DNA of 60,770 nucleotides, taken from the NCBI RefSeq assembly GCF_000376565.1, contig NZ_BARG01000102.1:1-60770 (forward strand), written 5' to 3'. Of this stretch, positions 7,749 to 16,471 are shown piece after piece. Below the pieces are notes generated by a model, which was not told where the DNA came from, ran no database searches, and worked only from the letters and a program-made list of their open reading frames with translations. The DNA comes from Streptomyces hokutonensis. Lineage in GTDB: Bacteria > Actinomycetota > Actinomycetes > Streptomycetales > Streptomycetaceae. Both the position numbers and the translations under genes were made by a program. The first letter of the stretch is position 1. The number at the start of each line of letters is the position of its first letter.

Positions 7749-8408
7749 ATGAACCTGTTCAACCGTGCTGCGCCCCTCCGCCGCCCGGCACCCCCCACAG
7801 CTCCGCAACGCCCCGCCGCCCCACCGGCGTTCACCCCCTCCGGCCTGCCCGATCCCGCCCTGGCGGCGCTGACCGGAGAGTGGATGATCGACCCCGCGCA
7901 CAGCCGGATCGGTTTCTCCGTCCGGCACGCCATGGTGACGACCGTGCGCGGGTCCTTCGCCGAATACAAAAGCCGGCTCTACTTCGACGGCCGCAACCCG
8001 GCCCGTTCGCGGGCGGAGATCGTGGTGTCCACCGGCAGTGTCGACACCGGTGTGGAACAGCGCGACGCCCACTTGGTGGGCCGGGACTTCCTGGACTCCG
8101 CGACCTACCCGCGTATGCGTTTCGCCAGTACCGCGGTGCAGATGTCCGGCAACGATGTCTACCGCATGCTCGGTGACCTCACCATCAAGGACGTCACCCG
8201 TCCCGTCGTCCTGGAACTGACCTACATCGGACATGTCACCGACCCGTTCGGCGTCGAACGGGTCGGCTTCGACGGCACCACCACGATCGACCGTTCCGAC
8301 TGGGGGCTGACCTACAACTCCCGGCTGGCCGAGGGCGGTGCGATGGTGAGCGAGAAGGTGCGGCTCCAGTTCGACATCGCCGCGATCAGGACGCTGCCGG
8401 CGGGGTGA
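7749..8408 (+). CDS. YceI family lipocalin-like protein
   Basis: Protein of 219 residues: a proline/alanine-rich N-terminus (residues 1-40) followed by a YceI domain starting at GEWMIDPAHSRIGFSVRH, with the typical SRAEIVVSTGSVDTG and FLDSATYPRMRF blocks. YceI proteins form a lipocalin-like barrel that binds isoprenoid or fatty-acyl chains; several are linked to stress or polyisoprenoid metabolism. There is no obvious secretion signal. It ends convergently with the amidohydrolase gene, overlapping it by 23 bases. A 192-base gap before it holds an A/T-richer patch suitable for a promoter, but no site stands out. Confidence 0.85.
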   Translation: MNLFNRAAPLRRPAPPTAPQRPAAPPAFTPSGLPDPALAALTGEWMIDPAHSRIGFSVRHAMVTTVRGSFAEYKSRLYFDGRNPARSRAEIVVSTGSVDTGVEQRDAHLVGRDFLDSATYPRMRFASTAVQMSGNDVYRMLGDLTIKDVTRPVVLELTYIGHVTDPFGVERVGFDGTTTIDRSDWGLTYNSRLAEGGAMVSEKVRLQFDIAAIRTLPAG

Positions 8409-10005
8409 CGAGACCGCCGCCCACGAACGTGTGCAGGGGGTTCAGGTCGCGCAGGGCGTCGCTCGGGCAGCGGGCGGGGTCCTGCTCCCAGACAGTGAGG
8501 TCCGCGAGGCGGCCCGGGCCGAGCATGCCGCGCAGGTTCTGGTCGCCGCACAGCAGCGCCGCGTTGGCGGTGTGCAGAGTGAGGGCCTCGTCGTAGGTGA
8601 TGGCGTGCTCGGGGCCCTTGGGGCCGATGACGGTCTGGCGGGTGATCATGCCGTAGACCGAGCGCATGGCGCCGAACTGGCCGACGGGGAAGTCCGATCC
8701 GGCGCTGACCTGGGCGCCCAGGTCGATCCAGCCGCGGGCGGGGAAGAGGCGGGCGACGCGCTCCGGGCCCCAGAAGCCCTCCTCGACCTCGGCGGTGTCG
8801 TGCAGCAGCGGCTGCTGGATGGTGACGGGGATGCCCAACTCGACGGCGCGGGCGCGCTGTTCGGGCCCGGCCAGACCACCGTGCTCCATGACCAGCGTGC
8901 CGGCGGGCAGTCCGGGGTTGCGGGCGAGGACCCGCTCGTAGACGTCCAGGAGGGTGCGGACCGCCCGGTCGCCGTAGGCATGGGTGCCGACCCGCCAGCC
9001 ACGCCGGACCACTGCCTCGACGGCCTCCACCAGCGCGTCGGGCTCCCAGGTCAGCGTCCCGGAGAAGGCGTGGTCACAGGCGTACGGCTCCTCGGTCGCC
9101 CCGGCCTCAAGACCGCCGTCGAGCCCGAACTTCACGCCCCACACGCGCAGCCACGGGTCGGAGTCGTCGCGCCACTTCTCCATGGCGTCGAGCAGGTCCT
9201 CCACCTGGTCGGCGCCGGTCATGCCGAGCGCCGAGATCAGGGCGCGCACCCGGATGCCGAGCGCCCCCGCCTCGCGGGCGGCCAGCAGCACGGCGTAGTC
9301 CTCCAGGCCGACCGCGCAGTCGCGCACGGTACCGATGCCGGTGGCGGCGTACTGGGCGGTGGCCAGCCGCAGCCCGTCGATCCGCCCGGCCCGGTCCGGG
9401 GCCGGGACCAGGCGCTCCACCAGGCCCAGGGCGTTGTCGATCAGCCGCCCGTCGAGGCGGCCGTCGGCGTCGCGGCCGATGACACCGCCCGGCGGTACGG
9501 GGGTGTCCTCGGTGATGCCCGCCAGGCGCAGCGCATAGCTGTTGACGACGTCGTTGTGGCCGCCGCGCTTGACCAGGACCGGGTGGCGGCCGGTGGCCGT
9601 GTCGAGTTCGGCGGCGGTGGGCATACGCCGCTCGGCGAGGTTGAGTTCCTGCCAGTTGGTGGTGGTGCGGATCCACTCGCCCTCGGGGGTCGTCTGCGCC
9701 CGCTCCCGGATCAGGTCAAGGAACTCGGGGATGTCGTGGGCCCGGTGGACCGGGACGTCGTGCGCGCCGAGCGCCGCGTAGATCAGGTGGGTGTGGGTGT
9801 CGTCGAAGGCGGGCAGCACCGTGGCGCCGGGCAGGTCGTGGACCGTGGTGTGCGGGCGCAGCAGGTGGTCGAGTCCGTCGGGGTCGGGCGAGAGGGCCGT
9901 GATGCGGTCGCCGCGCACGGCCAGCGCCCGCTGCGGGGCCTGGCCGGGTACCAGCGTGTGGATCGCCCCGGCCCGGATCACCAGATCGGCTCCGTGATCA
10001 GTCAT
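8386..10005 (-). CDS. amidohydrolase family protein (YtcJ-like exoenzyme)
   Basis: Protein of 539 residues of the metal-dependent amidohydrolase superfamily, YtcJ-like group. Seen are DDTHTHL (metal-binding HxH) after an N-terminal beta-barrel part, a KFGLDGG segment, VGTHAYGD, VMEHGG and SAGSDFPV near the C-terminus, then the second part of the composite barrel with GRLADLTVW. The open frame runs further upstream, but the ATG at 10005 has a GGGAGAG site and matches the family start (a barrel strand reading DLVIRAGAIHT). Substrates of this group are varied amides or imides; none can be assigned here. It is divergent from the LuxR-type regulator, which might control it. Confidence 0.87.
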   Translation of the reverse strand: MTDHGADLVIRAGAIHTLVPGQAPQRALAVRGDRITALSPDPDGLDHLLRPHTTVHDLPGATVLPAFDDTHTHLIYAALGAHDVPVHRAHDIPEFLDLIRERAQTTPEGEWIRTTTNWQELNLAERRMPTAAELDTATGRHPVLVKRGGHNDVVNSYALRLAGITEDTPVPPGGVIGRDADGRLDGRLIDNALGLVERLVPAPDRAGRIDGLRLATAQYAATGIGTVRDCAVGLEDYAVLLAAREAGALGIRVRALISALGMTGADQVEDLLDAMEKWRDDSDPWLRVWGVKFGLDGGLEAGATEEPYACDHAFSGTLTWEPDALVEAVEAVVRRGWRVGTHAYGDRAVRTLLDVYERVLARNPGLPAGTLVMEHGGLAGPEQRARAVELGIPVTIQQPLLHDTAEVEEGFWGPERVARLFPARGWIDLGAQVSAGSDFPVGQFGAMRSVYGMITRQTVIGPKGPEHAITYDEALTLHTANAALLCGDQNLRGMLGPGRLADLTVWEQDPARCPSDALRDLNPLHTFVGGGLVTPPAAS

Positions 10006-10177
10006 CGTTCTCTCCCACTTCCTCGATGCATCCGCTGACCAGGCCTTTGTACGAGCGATCGGTCGATTGGCGCACTTTTGGCGGGCTCTGATGCAGGAAA
10101 CACGCCACGGTGGTCGTCTGAAATGGAGATCATGCGCCAAACTCTCGGCTTGTCTCGCCCACCACTCGGGACCGTCA

Positions 10178-10207
10178 TTGACAAGGCGATTCCGCAACGG
10201 TTGTCAT
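10178..10207 (+). promoter_or_regulatory. candidate sigma-70 type promoter for the LAL regulator
   Basis: TTGACA at 10178-10183 and TGTCAT at 10202-10207, separated by 18 bases, lie about 70 bases before the regulator start within the 270-base divergent gap. The -35 box is a full consensus match; the -10 box is weaker. Confidence 0.4.
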
Positions 10208-10275
10208 GAACACATGCTGAACTGCCCGGAGCCCCGCCGCCCGCACCGCCCCGCCCGCACCGCCGTGGCGCGGAA

Positions 10276-13161
10276 GTGCGGTCGTTGACCGGGCACCGCG
10301 AGCTGATCGGCACCGCCCGCACCGAGTTGACGGACCGTCAGGGAGTGCTGCTCCACGGTCCGACGGGGATCGGCAAGTCCGTGCTCGTGGCCGCCCTCGT
10401 GGCGTCCTCGGACGCCCATGTCCGGCCGTCCGGAACGGTGTTGCACTGCTCGCCCGCCGAGGAGGACGCCCGGCTGCCGTTCGCCGGTCTCGTCGACCTG
10501 TTCGCACGCGTGCCGGAGAGCTGCCTCGACGCCCTGGCACCCGAACCCCGATCGGCCCTGCGGGCCGCCCTGTTGCGCGGCGCGGTACCGGCCGACGACC
10601 GTGACCGGCTCGCCGTCCGTGTCGCCGTTCTCGACGTATTGCGCGTCCTCGCCGCCACCGGCCCGGTGCTGCTGGTCCTCGACGGCCTCCAGTGGCTCGA
10701 CGAACGGACCGTCGAGGTGCTCGCCTTCGTCGTACGCCGTGTCGAGGGCCTCGACGTAAGGGTGGTGGCCGCCGAGCGGGTGGCGGACGGTGGGCAGCCC
10801 GGGCGGACGCGCTGCTGCCCACCTGGCACCGTCGAACTGCCCGTGCCACCGCTGACGGACGAAGAGGTGGCGCGGCTGCTGCCCGACGACCTGCCACCGA
10901 CGGTGTTGCGGGCCGTCCAGGACACGGCCGCCGGAAACCCTTGGTACGCCCTGGAGTTGGGGCGGGCGGCCCCGCGCGACGCGGCGGCCGTCGGGCTCGG
11001 CAGGACGCTGCCCGTGCCGCACCGGCTGCGCACCCTGCTGCTGGATCGGGTGCACACCCTGCCGGAGAGCACACGCCACACGCTCCTCGTCATGAGCGCC
11101 GCCGCCCGCCCCACGCTCACGCTGCTGCGCGCCGCCGGGTTCGACGATCCGGCCGCCGACCTCGCGGAGACCGAACGGCTCGGTGTCGCGACGGCCGACG
11201 CCCACGGGACCGTACGTTTCCGGCATCCGCTGCTTCGGGCCGCCGTCTACGCCGACGCTCCCGAGTACAGCCGCCGGCAGGCGCACGCCCTGCTCGCCGA
11301 CGCGGTCACCGATCCCGTGGAGCGGGCCCGGCATCTCGCGCTCGCCCATCCCTACGAGGACGAGACCACCGCCCGCACCCTGCTGGCCGCCGCCGAATGT
11401 GCCCGCCGCGACGGCGCTCCCGACGCGGCCTTCGAACTCGCCGGGCTCGCGGCCCTGCGCACTCCGGGCGACCGTCCGGCCGAGCACGCCGACCGGCTGC
11501 TGCTGGCGGCCGAATACGCTTGTGACGCCGGGCAGTTGGAGGAGGCGGGGCAGGCGGCCGAAACCGTCCTCGCGGGTTCGGGCTCGGCCCGACAGCGGGT
11601 GCGGGCGCGGCTGGTGCTGCTGCGCAACGCCGGTCAGGCCCTGCACGGCACGCACGCGCTGATCGAGGAAGGGCTCCGGGACGCGGCCGGTGATCCCGAG
11701 GCGGAGGCATGGCTGCACCACTGGGCGGCGGTGCGGGGGCTGCTGTGCGGGGAGTTGGCGCAGGCCGCCCGGCATGCCCGGCGCGCGGCCCGGCAGGCGG
11801 CCGTGGCCGGCGACACCGACACGCGGATCGGGGCGCTCGCCACCCTCGCCCGGGTGCGCTCGCTGGGCGGTGAACCGGTCGCCGCCGACGCCGCGTTGGA
11901 GGAAGCGCTCGCGCTGACCGGCGGCGCGGGCGCAGGACCGGAGAGCTGGGGGCTGATCCGGATGCGGGCGATCCTCGCCCTGGACTCCGACAAGGTCACC
12001 GAGGCCCAGGAGAGGGTCGCTCAACTCCTCACGGAGATCGGGGAGTTCGCCGGGGTCGAGGAGGTCATGGCGACCCTGGTCGCGCTGACCCGTATCCAAG
12101 TGCGCGCCGGGCACTGCCAGGAGGCGCTGCGCACCGCCGCCCGCTGCACCCGTGCCGTGGCCGAGACCGGCGTACAGGCCGCTCCGGCGCTGTACGTGGC
12201 GGCGCTCGCCGCGACTGCGGGCGGCAGCGCCGACGAGGCACGGGAGTTGGCCGGGCAGGCGGTGCGGGCCTCGGAGGCGGACGGCGACCGGCTGTTCCTG
12301 CTGCGCGCCCTCGCGGTGCTGGGGCAGGCCGAGTTGCTGACCGGTGATCCGCACGGGGCCGCCGCCGCGGTCGAGGCGCTGCAGCGCGTCAAGGAACTCG
12401 GCGAGGCCATGTCGGCCGCCGATCCGCCCCTGCTGCACTGGTACAGCGATCTGGCCGAGGCCCTGGTGGTGCTCGGCGAGACGGAAGAGGCCGGGGCGGT
12501 GCTGCGCGAAGCCCGCGCTCGGGTGTCCGGCGACGCGCCCGGCAGCGTACTGGCGGCCCTGGAACGCGCGGAGGGCCTGCGCGAGGCGGGGCTCGGCCGG
12601 GCGAAGGAGGGCGCGCTACGGCTGCGCACCGCCGTGGACCGGCTGCGTCAACTCCCGTTGCCCGTAGAGCTGGTACGCACGCTGATCTCGCTCGGCGCGG
12701 TCGAGCGCAGGGCCCGCCACCGCAACGCGGCCCGCACCGCGCTCGGCGAGGCGCTGGAGACGGCGACCCGCATAGGTGCCGCTCCGCTGGCGGCGCGGGC
12801 GGGCGACGAACTGGCCCGACTCGAGGCGGGCGACCGGGACGGTGAGGGGCGGCCCGAACTCACGCCCACAGAAGCGCGGGTGGCGGAACTGGTCGGCGGC
12901 GGGGCCACCAATCGGGAGGTCGCCGCCGAGCTGTTCATCAGCGTCAAGACGGTCGAGGGCACCCTCTCGCGGGTCTACCGCAAGGTCGGTGTCCGCTCGC
13001 GCACCGCGCTCGCCCACGCCATGGCGGTCGCCGTCATCGCGTCCGGAGCGGCAACCGTGAGCGTCGGTGACGACGACCAACAGCAGGCCGGCGCACAGGC
13101 GGTGACGATCAGTCAGCCCGGGCGGCTGCGGACTCCCCGCACCCTCGACACCCGCCGCTGA
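10276..13161 (+). CDS. LAL-type LuxR family regulator with N-terminal ATPase domain
   Basis: Protein of 961 residues. The N-terminal part is a STAND/MalT-like ATPase with Walker A GPTGIGKS (about residues 28-35) and a Walker B-like LLVLDGLQWLDE; the middle is an alanine-rich helical TPR-like region; the C-terminus has a LuxR helix-turn-helix (LTPTEARVAELV, then TNREVAAELFISVKTVEGTLSRVYRK). Such regulators often activate antibiotic or catabolic genes in Streptomyces. Translation seems to start at a GTG with only a weak ribosome-binding site, so the start is less certain. It is divergent from the amidohydrolase and upstream of the secreted peptidase; its targets cannot be inferred. Confidence 0.87.
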   Translation: MRSLTGHRELIGTARTELTDRQGVLLHGPTGIGKSVLVAALVASSDAHVRPSGTVLHCSPAEEDARLPFAGLVDLFARVPESCLDALAPEPRSALRAALLRGAVPADDRDRLAVRVAVLDVLRVLAATGPVLLVLDGLQWLDERTVEVLAFVVRRVEGLDVRVVAAERVADGGQPGRTRCCPPGTVELPVPPLTDEEVARLLPDDLPPTVLRAVQDTAAGNPWYALELGRAAPRDAAAVGLGRTLPVPHRLRTLLLDRVHTLPESTRHTLLVMSAAARPTLTLLRAAGFDDPAADLAETERLGVATADAHGTVRFRHPLLRAAVYADAPEYSRRQAHALLADAVTDPVERARHLALAHPYEDETTARTLLAAAECARRDGAPDAAFELAGLAALRTPGDRPAEHADRLLLAAEYACDAGQLEEAGQAAETVLAGSGSARQRVRARLVLLRNAGQALHGTHALIEEGLRDAAGDPEAEAWLHHWAAVRGLLCGELAQAARHARRAARQAAVAGDTDTRIGALATLARVRSLGGEPVAADAALEEALALTGGAGAGPESWGLIRMRAILALDSDKVTEAQERVAQLLTEIGEFAGVEEVMATLVALTRIQVRAGHCQEALRTAARCTRAVAETGVQAAPALYVAALAATAGGSADEARELAGQAVRASEADGDRLFLLRALAVLGQAELLTGDPHGAAAAVEALQRVKELGEAMSAADPPLLHWYSDLAEALVVLGETEEAGAVLREARARVSGDAPGSVLAALERAEGLREAGLGRAKEGALRLRTAVDRLRQLPLPVELVRTLISLGAVERRARHRNAARTALGEALETATRIGAAPLAARAGDELARLEAGDRDGEGRPELTPTEARVAELVGGGATNREVAAELFISVKTVEGTLSRVYRKVGVRSRTALAHAMAVAVIASGAATVSVGDDDQQQAGAQAVTISQPGRLRTPRTLDTRR

Positions 13162-13303
13162 CCTGTCATCCGCGGTTCATGTGACACCCGCAGTTAACAC
13201 GTGACGCAAGGGTTCCCCCGCTTATGCGGGTGGGGTTGCTGTTCCTACGGTGAACGCAGTTCCGCTTCCGGGACAGCAACCCCCCACTCCTCGGAGGACC
13301 TCC

Positions 13304-14926
13304 GTGACGTCACGTCTGAAGCTGGTCGGCCTCGTCGCCGTACCGGCCCTGCTCGCCGCCGCCGTCCCCAGCGCCTACGCCGCCGTCCAGCCGCACGCAA
13401 CTCGCGCCGCCGTCGCGGGAGATGTCCTCAAGGGCCTCAACCACGACGCGTCCCGCACCGGCGCCGTCGCGGCCGGCAAGCGCATATCGGTGGCCATCAG
13501 CCTGACGCCCAGAAACGACAAGGCGCTCGACACGTTCGTGGCCAACGTCAGCAATCCGCGGTCGAGTTCGTACGGCCACTATCTGACGAAGGCCCAGTTC
13601 GCGGCCCGGTTCGGCCGGACCGACGCCGAGGTGAAGCAGGTCAAGGACTTCCTGCGGGCCCAGGGTCTGACCGTCGGCAAGGTCCACTCGGGGAACCTGC
13701 TCGTCGACGCCAGCGGCACCGCCGCGCAGCTGGAGAAGGCGTTCGGCACCAAGCTGTCGACGTGGAAGGACGCCGAGTCGGGCCGCGCGTTCTACGCCAA
13801 CGAGACCGCGCCGACCCTGCCGACCGGCATCGCCGGCCTGGTCAGCGACGTGACCGGCCTCAACAACCGCGCCCAGCTGCACCACGAGGGGTCCGCCAAG
13901 GTCAACCCGCACAACGGCCCCGGCGGCGGCTACACCCCGGCCCAGATCAAGGGCGGCTACAACGTCTCCGGCACGTACACCGGCAGCGGCCAGAAGATCG
14001 CGCTGCTGGAGTTCGACGGCTTCCAGCAGTCCAACATCACCAAGTACGACACCAACTACAGCCTGGGCTCGCCCACTCCGACCGTGTCGAAGGTCGACGG
14101 CGGCTCCGGAGCGCTCGGTGACGGCCAGGTCGAGGTCGAGCTCGACATCGAGGTCCTGCACGCGATCGCCCCGAAGGCCAACGTCACCGTCTTCGAGGGC
14201 CCCAACTCCGACGCCGGTGAGGTCGACACCTACCAGGCCATCGTGGACAGCGGCATCCCGACCACCTCGATCAGCTGGGGCGCCTCCGAGAGCCAGCGCA
14301 CCACCTCCAACATCAACGCTGTGGACGCCGTCTTCAAGGCGGGCGCGGCCGAGGGCCTCGGCTTCTACGCGGCCTCCGGCGACGACGGCTCGGACGACGC
14401 GGGCAACGGCACCACCACCGTCGACTACCCGGCCGCCGACCCCTACGTCACCGGCGTCGGCGGCACGACGCTGACCGTCACCTCCGCCAACGCGTGGAGC
14501 AAGGAGACGGCCTGGTCGGGCGGTGGCGGCGGCAAGTCCTCCGTCTTCAAGATCCCGAGCTGGCAGACCGCGGTGCAGAAGACCGCGGGCGGCGGCTACC
14601 GGCAGGTGCCCGACGTGTCGGCGCTCGCCAACCCGAGCCCCGGTGTCTCGATCTACTCGCAGGGCAGCTGGGGCACGGTCGGCGGCACCAGCGCCGCCGC
14701 GCCCGAGTGGGCGGCCTTCGGCGCGCTCTACAACCAGCAGGCCGCGGCGGCCGGCAAGGCCAACCTCGGCTTCGCCAACCCCGCGCTCTACACGGCGAGC
14801 GGCACCGGCTTCCACGACATCACCAGCGGCAGCAACGGCGCCTACTCCGCGGCCAGCGGCTGGGACTTCACCACCGGCTGGGGTTCGTACAACGCGGCGA
14901 CCCTGGCGGCCAAGCTCCTCGGCTGA
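13304..14926 (+). CDS. secreted S53 family (sedolisin) serine-carboxyl peptidase
   Basis: Preproprotein of 540 residues: a signal peptide of about 26 residues ending in SAYA, a pro-kumamolisin activation domain (about 40-190) and an S53 catalytic domain. The E-x3-D catalytic pair is Glu277/Asp281 (EVELD) and the catalytic serine is Ser463 in GGTSAAAPEW. The C-terminal part (FHDITSGSNG then GWD and TGWGSY) matches the Ca-binding end of the family. It would digest proteins outside the cell, often at acid pH. I moved the start from the first possible codon to the GTG at 13304, which has GGAGGA five bases upstream and makes the signal peptide begin with MTSRLK. A strong hairpin follows the stop. 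Confidence 0.92.
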   Translation: MTSRLKLVGLVAVPALLAAAVPSAYAAVQPHATRAAVAGDVLKGLNHDASRTGAVAAGKRISVAISLTPRNDKALDTFVANVSNPRSSSYGHYLTKAQFAARFGRTDAEVKQVKDFLRAQGLTVGKVHSGNLLVDASGTAAQLEKAFGTKLSTWKDAESGRAFYANETAPTLPTGIAGLVSDVTGLNNRAQLHHEGSAKVNPHNGPGGGYTPAQIKGGYNVSGTYTGSGQKIALLEFDGFQQSNITKYDTNYSLGSPTPTVSKVDGGSGALGDGQVEVELDIEVLHAIAPKANVTVFEGPNSDAGEVDTYQAIVDSGIPTTSISWGASESQRTTSNINAVDAVFKAGAAEGLGFYAASGDDGSDDAGNGTTTVDYPAADPYVTGVGGTTLTVTSANAWSKETAWSGGGGGKSSVFKIPSWQTAVQKTAGGGYRQVPDVSALANPSPGVSIYSQGSWGTVGGTSAAAPEWAAFGALYNQQAAAAGKANLGFANPALYTASGTGFHDITSGSNGAYSAASGWDFTTGWGSYNAATLAAKLLG

Positions 14927-14951
14927 CCGCGGATAGCTGAATGAAGTGACC

Positions 14952-14987
14952 GAAGAGCGGGCCGGGATCTCTCCCGGCCCGCTCTTC
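14952..14987. terminator. perfect 16-bp hairpin between convergent genes
   Basis: Bases 14952-14967 and 14972-14987 are exact reverse complements around a TCTC loop. The hairpin lies between the convergent S53 peptidase and paaE genes and can act in both directions. There is no T-tract, as is common in Streptomyces. Confidence 0.8.
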
Positions 14988-15002
14988 ACGTCCGTAGAAG
15001 TG

Positions 15003-16106
15003 TCAGCTGTCGTAGTCGACGGCGAGCGTGTCGGACACCGGGAAGGTCTGGCAGGTGAGGACGTAACCGGCCTCGACCTCGGCCGGTTCGAGGGCGTAGT
15101 TGCGCCGCATGTCCGCCGTCCCGTCGGTGACCAGTGCGCGGCAGGTGCCGCAGACGCCGCCCTTGCAGGCGAAGGGCAGGTCGGGCCGGGTCTTCTGGGC
15201 ACCGTCGAGGATCGAAGTGTCCTTGGGCAGCGCCGAGTTGGTGGTGCGCCCGTCGAGCGTGACGCTCACCTGGCTGACCGGGCCGTCGTAGGCCTTGTCG
15301 ACGTGTTCGTTCTGCCGGACGGGCTCGTCGTCGGCGTAGAACAGCTCCTGGTGGACCCGTTCGGCGGGGACGCCGAGTCCGGCGAGGACCTGCTGGGCGT
15401 CGCGGACCATGCCGTGCGGGCCGCACAGCCACCAGTGGTCGGCGGTCTCCACGTCCACGAGCGCGTCGACGAGCGTGCTGAGCCGGTCGGCGTCGAGGCG
15501 GCCGGAGAGGATCTCGGCCTCGCGCGGTTCGCGGGACAGGATGTGCGCGAGCTGGAACCGGCCGGGGTGCAGGTCCTTCAGGTCGGCGAGGTCGTCGGCG
15601 AACATCACCGTGTCGGAGCGCCGGTTGCCGTAGAAGAGCGTGACCCGGGAGCGGGTGTCGGCGGCGAGGACGGACTCCGCGATGGACAGCATCGGGGTGA
15701 TGCCGGAGCCGGCGGCGATCAGGACATGGTGGCCGGGGACGGTCAGGTCGGGGGTGAAGACGCCGGTCGGAGCCATCACCTCGACGGTGTCTCCGGGGCG
15801 TACCTCGTCGACCAGCCAGGAGGAGAACAGGCCGCCGGGAACGACCCGTACACCAATGCGCGGGCGCGCCCCCGCCGGGGAGCAGATGGAGTACGAACGG
15901 CGCTCGTCGCGCCCCTCGACCTCACGGCGGAGCGTGAGCGACTGACCGGGCCGGTACGCGAACTCCTCGGCGAGGTGCTCGGGAATGTCGAAGCTGATCG
16001 CGGCGGCGTCCTCGCACAGCGGCTCGACGGCGGCGACCCGCAACACGTGGAAGGCCGGCCGGCGACGCGCCGGGCGGGCGGGGGTGGTGGGGGCCGGGGC
16101 GGTCAC
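15003..16106 (-). CDS. paaE: phenylacetyl-CoA epoxidase reductase subunit PaaE
   Basis: Protein of 367 residues that feeds electrons from NADPH to the PaaA di-iron site. Domains in order: an FAD-binding ferredoxin-reductase barrel (RRSYSICS), a nucleotide-binding domain (GSGITPMLSIAE) and a C-terminal plant-type 2Fe-2S ferredoxin with CKGGVCGTC and a later LTCQT cysteine. The GTG at 16106 has AAGGACGG upstream and overlaps, as GTGA, the stop of the repeat ORF that precedes it. The frame stays open much further upstream through the repeat tract, so an N-terminally extended form is formally possible. It is the last gene of the minus-strand paa operon. Confidence 0.92.
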   Translation of the reverse strand: MTAPAPTTPARPARRRPAFHVLRVAAVEPLCEDAAAISFDIPEHLAEEFAYRPGQSLTLRREVEGRDERRSYSICSPAGARPRIGVRVVPGGLFSSWLVDEVRPGDTVEVMAPTGVFTPDLTVPGHHVLIAAGSGITPMLSIAESVLAADTRSRVTLFYGNRRSDTVMFADDLADLKDLHPGRFQLAHILSREPREAEILSGRLDADRLSTLVDALVDVETADHWWLCGPHGMVRDAQQVLAGLGVPAERVHQELFYADDEPVRQNEHVDKAYDGPVSQVSVTLDGRTTNSALPKDTSILDGAQKTRPDLPFACKGGVCGTCRALVTDGTADMRRNYALEPAEVEAGYVLTCQTFPVSDTLAVDYDS

Positions 16107-16471
16107 TGGTCCACCGTCCTTTTCACGGGCAGGAGTTGGGGGCTCACCGGGCTCGCCGCGAGCGGGAACCGGCGGCTCATCGCACCCTCCACGGACCGGA
16201 GTTGAAGACTCGCCGGACTCTCCACGAACGCAGACCGGGCGCTCACCGCGCCCTCCGCAACCGGGAACCGGCGGCTCACCGCGCCCTCCACGAGCTGGAG
16301 TTGAGAACTCGCCGGACTCTCCGCGAACGCGGACCGGGCGCTCACCGCGCCCTCCACGGACCGGAGTTGAAGACTCGCCGGACTCTCCGCGAGCAGGGAC
16401 CGGGCGCTCACCGCAGTCATCGCGAGCAGGTGTCGGGGGCTCGCCACAATCGAGTGGTGGGGGCTCGCCAT
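16103..16471 (-). CDS. repeat ORF between paaD and paaE (11-residue repeats)
   Basis: Predicted protein of 122 residues, unknown function. It is made largely of 11-residue modules such as AVSARSAFAES, PASLQLRSVEG and AVSRRFPVAEG. Its ATG shares a base with the paaD stop (TGATG) and its stop overlaps the paaE start (GTGA), so ribosomes leaving paaD could translate it and pass on to paaE. It has no cysteines, no membrane segment and no domain I recognise. All repeat lengths are multiples of 33 bases, which keeps the frame. The tract is GC-rich and open in other frames too, so protein expression is an inference from the two couplings. It could instead be a minisatellite tolerated in the operon. 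Confidence 0.5.
   Translation of the reverse strand: MASPHHSIVASPRHLLAMTAVSARSLLAESPASLQLRSVEGAVSARSAFAESPASSQLQLVEGAVSRRFPVAEGAVSARSAFVESPASLQLRSVEGAMSRRFPLAASPVSPQLLPVKRTVDQ
16142..16438. repeat. 33/66-nt tandem repeat tract inside the paa operon
   Basis: Modules beginning GCTCACCG or a close variant start at 16142 (33 nt), 16175 (66), 16241 (33), 16274 (66), 16340 (66) and 16406 (33). The 66-nt units are highly similar to each other; for example 16274-16339 and 16340-16405 differ at only a few positions. A degenerate partial module continues to about 16462. The order of 33- and 66-nt modules suggests slippage or unequal exchange. Confidence 0.85.

Noticed and set aside
10204..12438. Minus-strand 744-codon frame antisense to the LAL regulator
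   Set aside because: Shadow frame of a high-GC gene; no domain and an Arg/Gly/Gln-rich composition.
13310..15202. Minus-strand 630-codon frame antisense to the S53 peptidase
   Set aside because: Shadow frame; it also crosses the perfect terminator hairpin and overlaps the real paaE.
16142..16438. CRISPR array
   Set aside because: The repeats are adjacent modules of 33 or 66 bases without unique spacers, and no cas genes are near.
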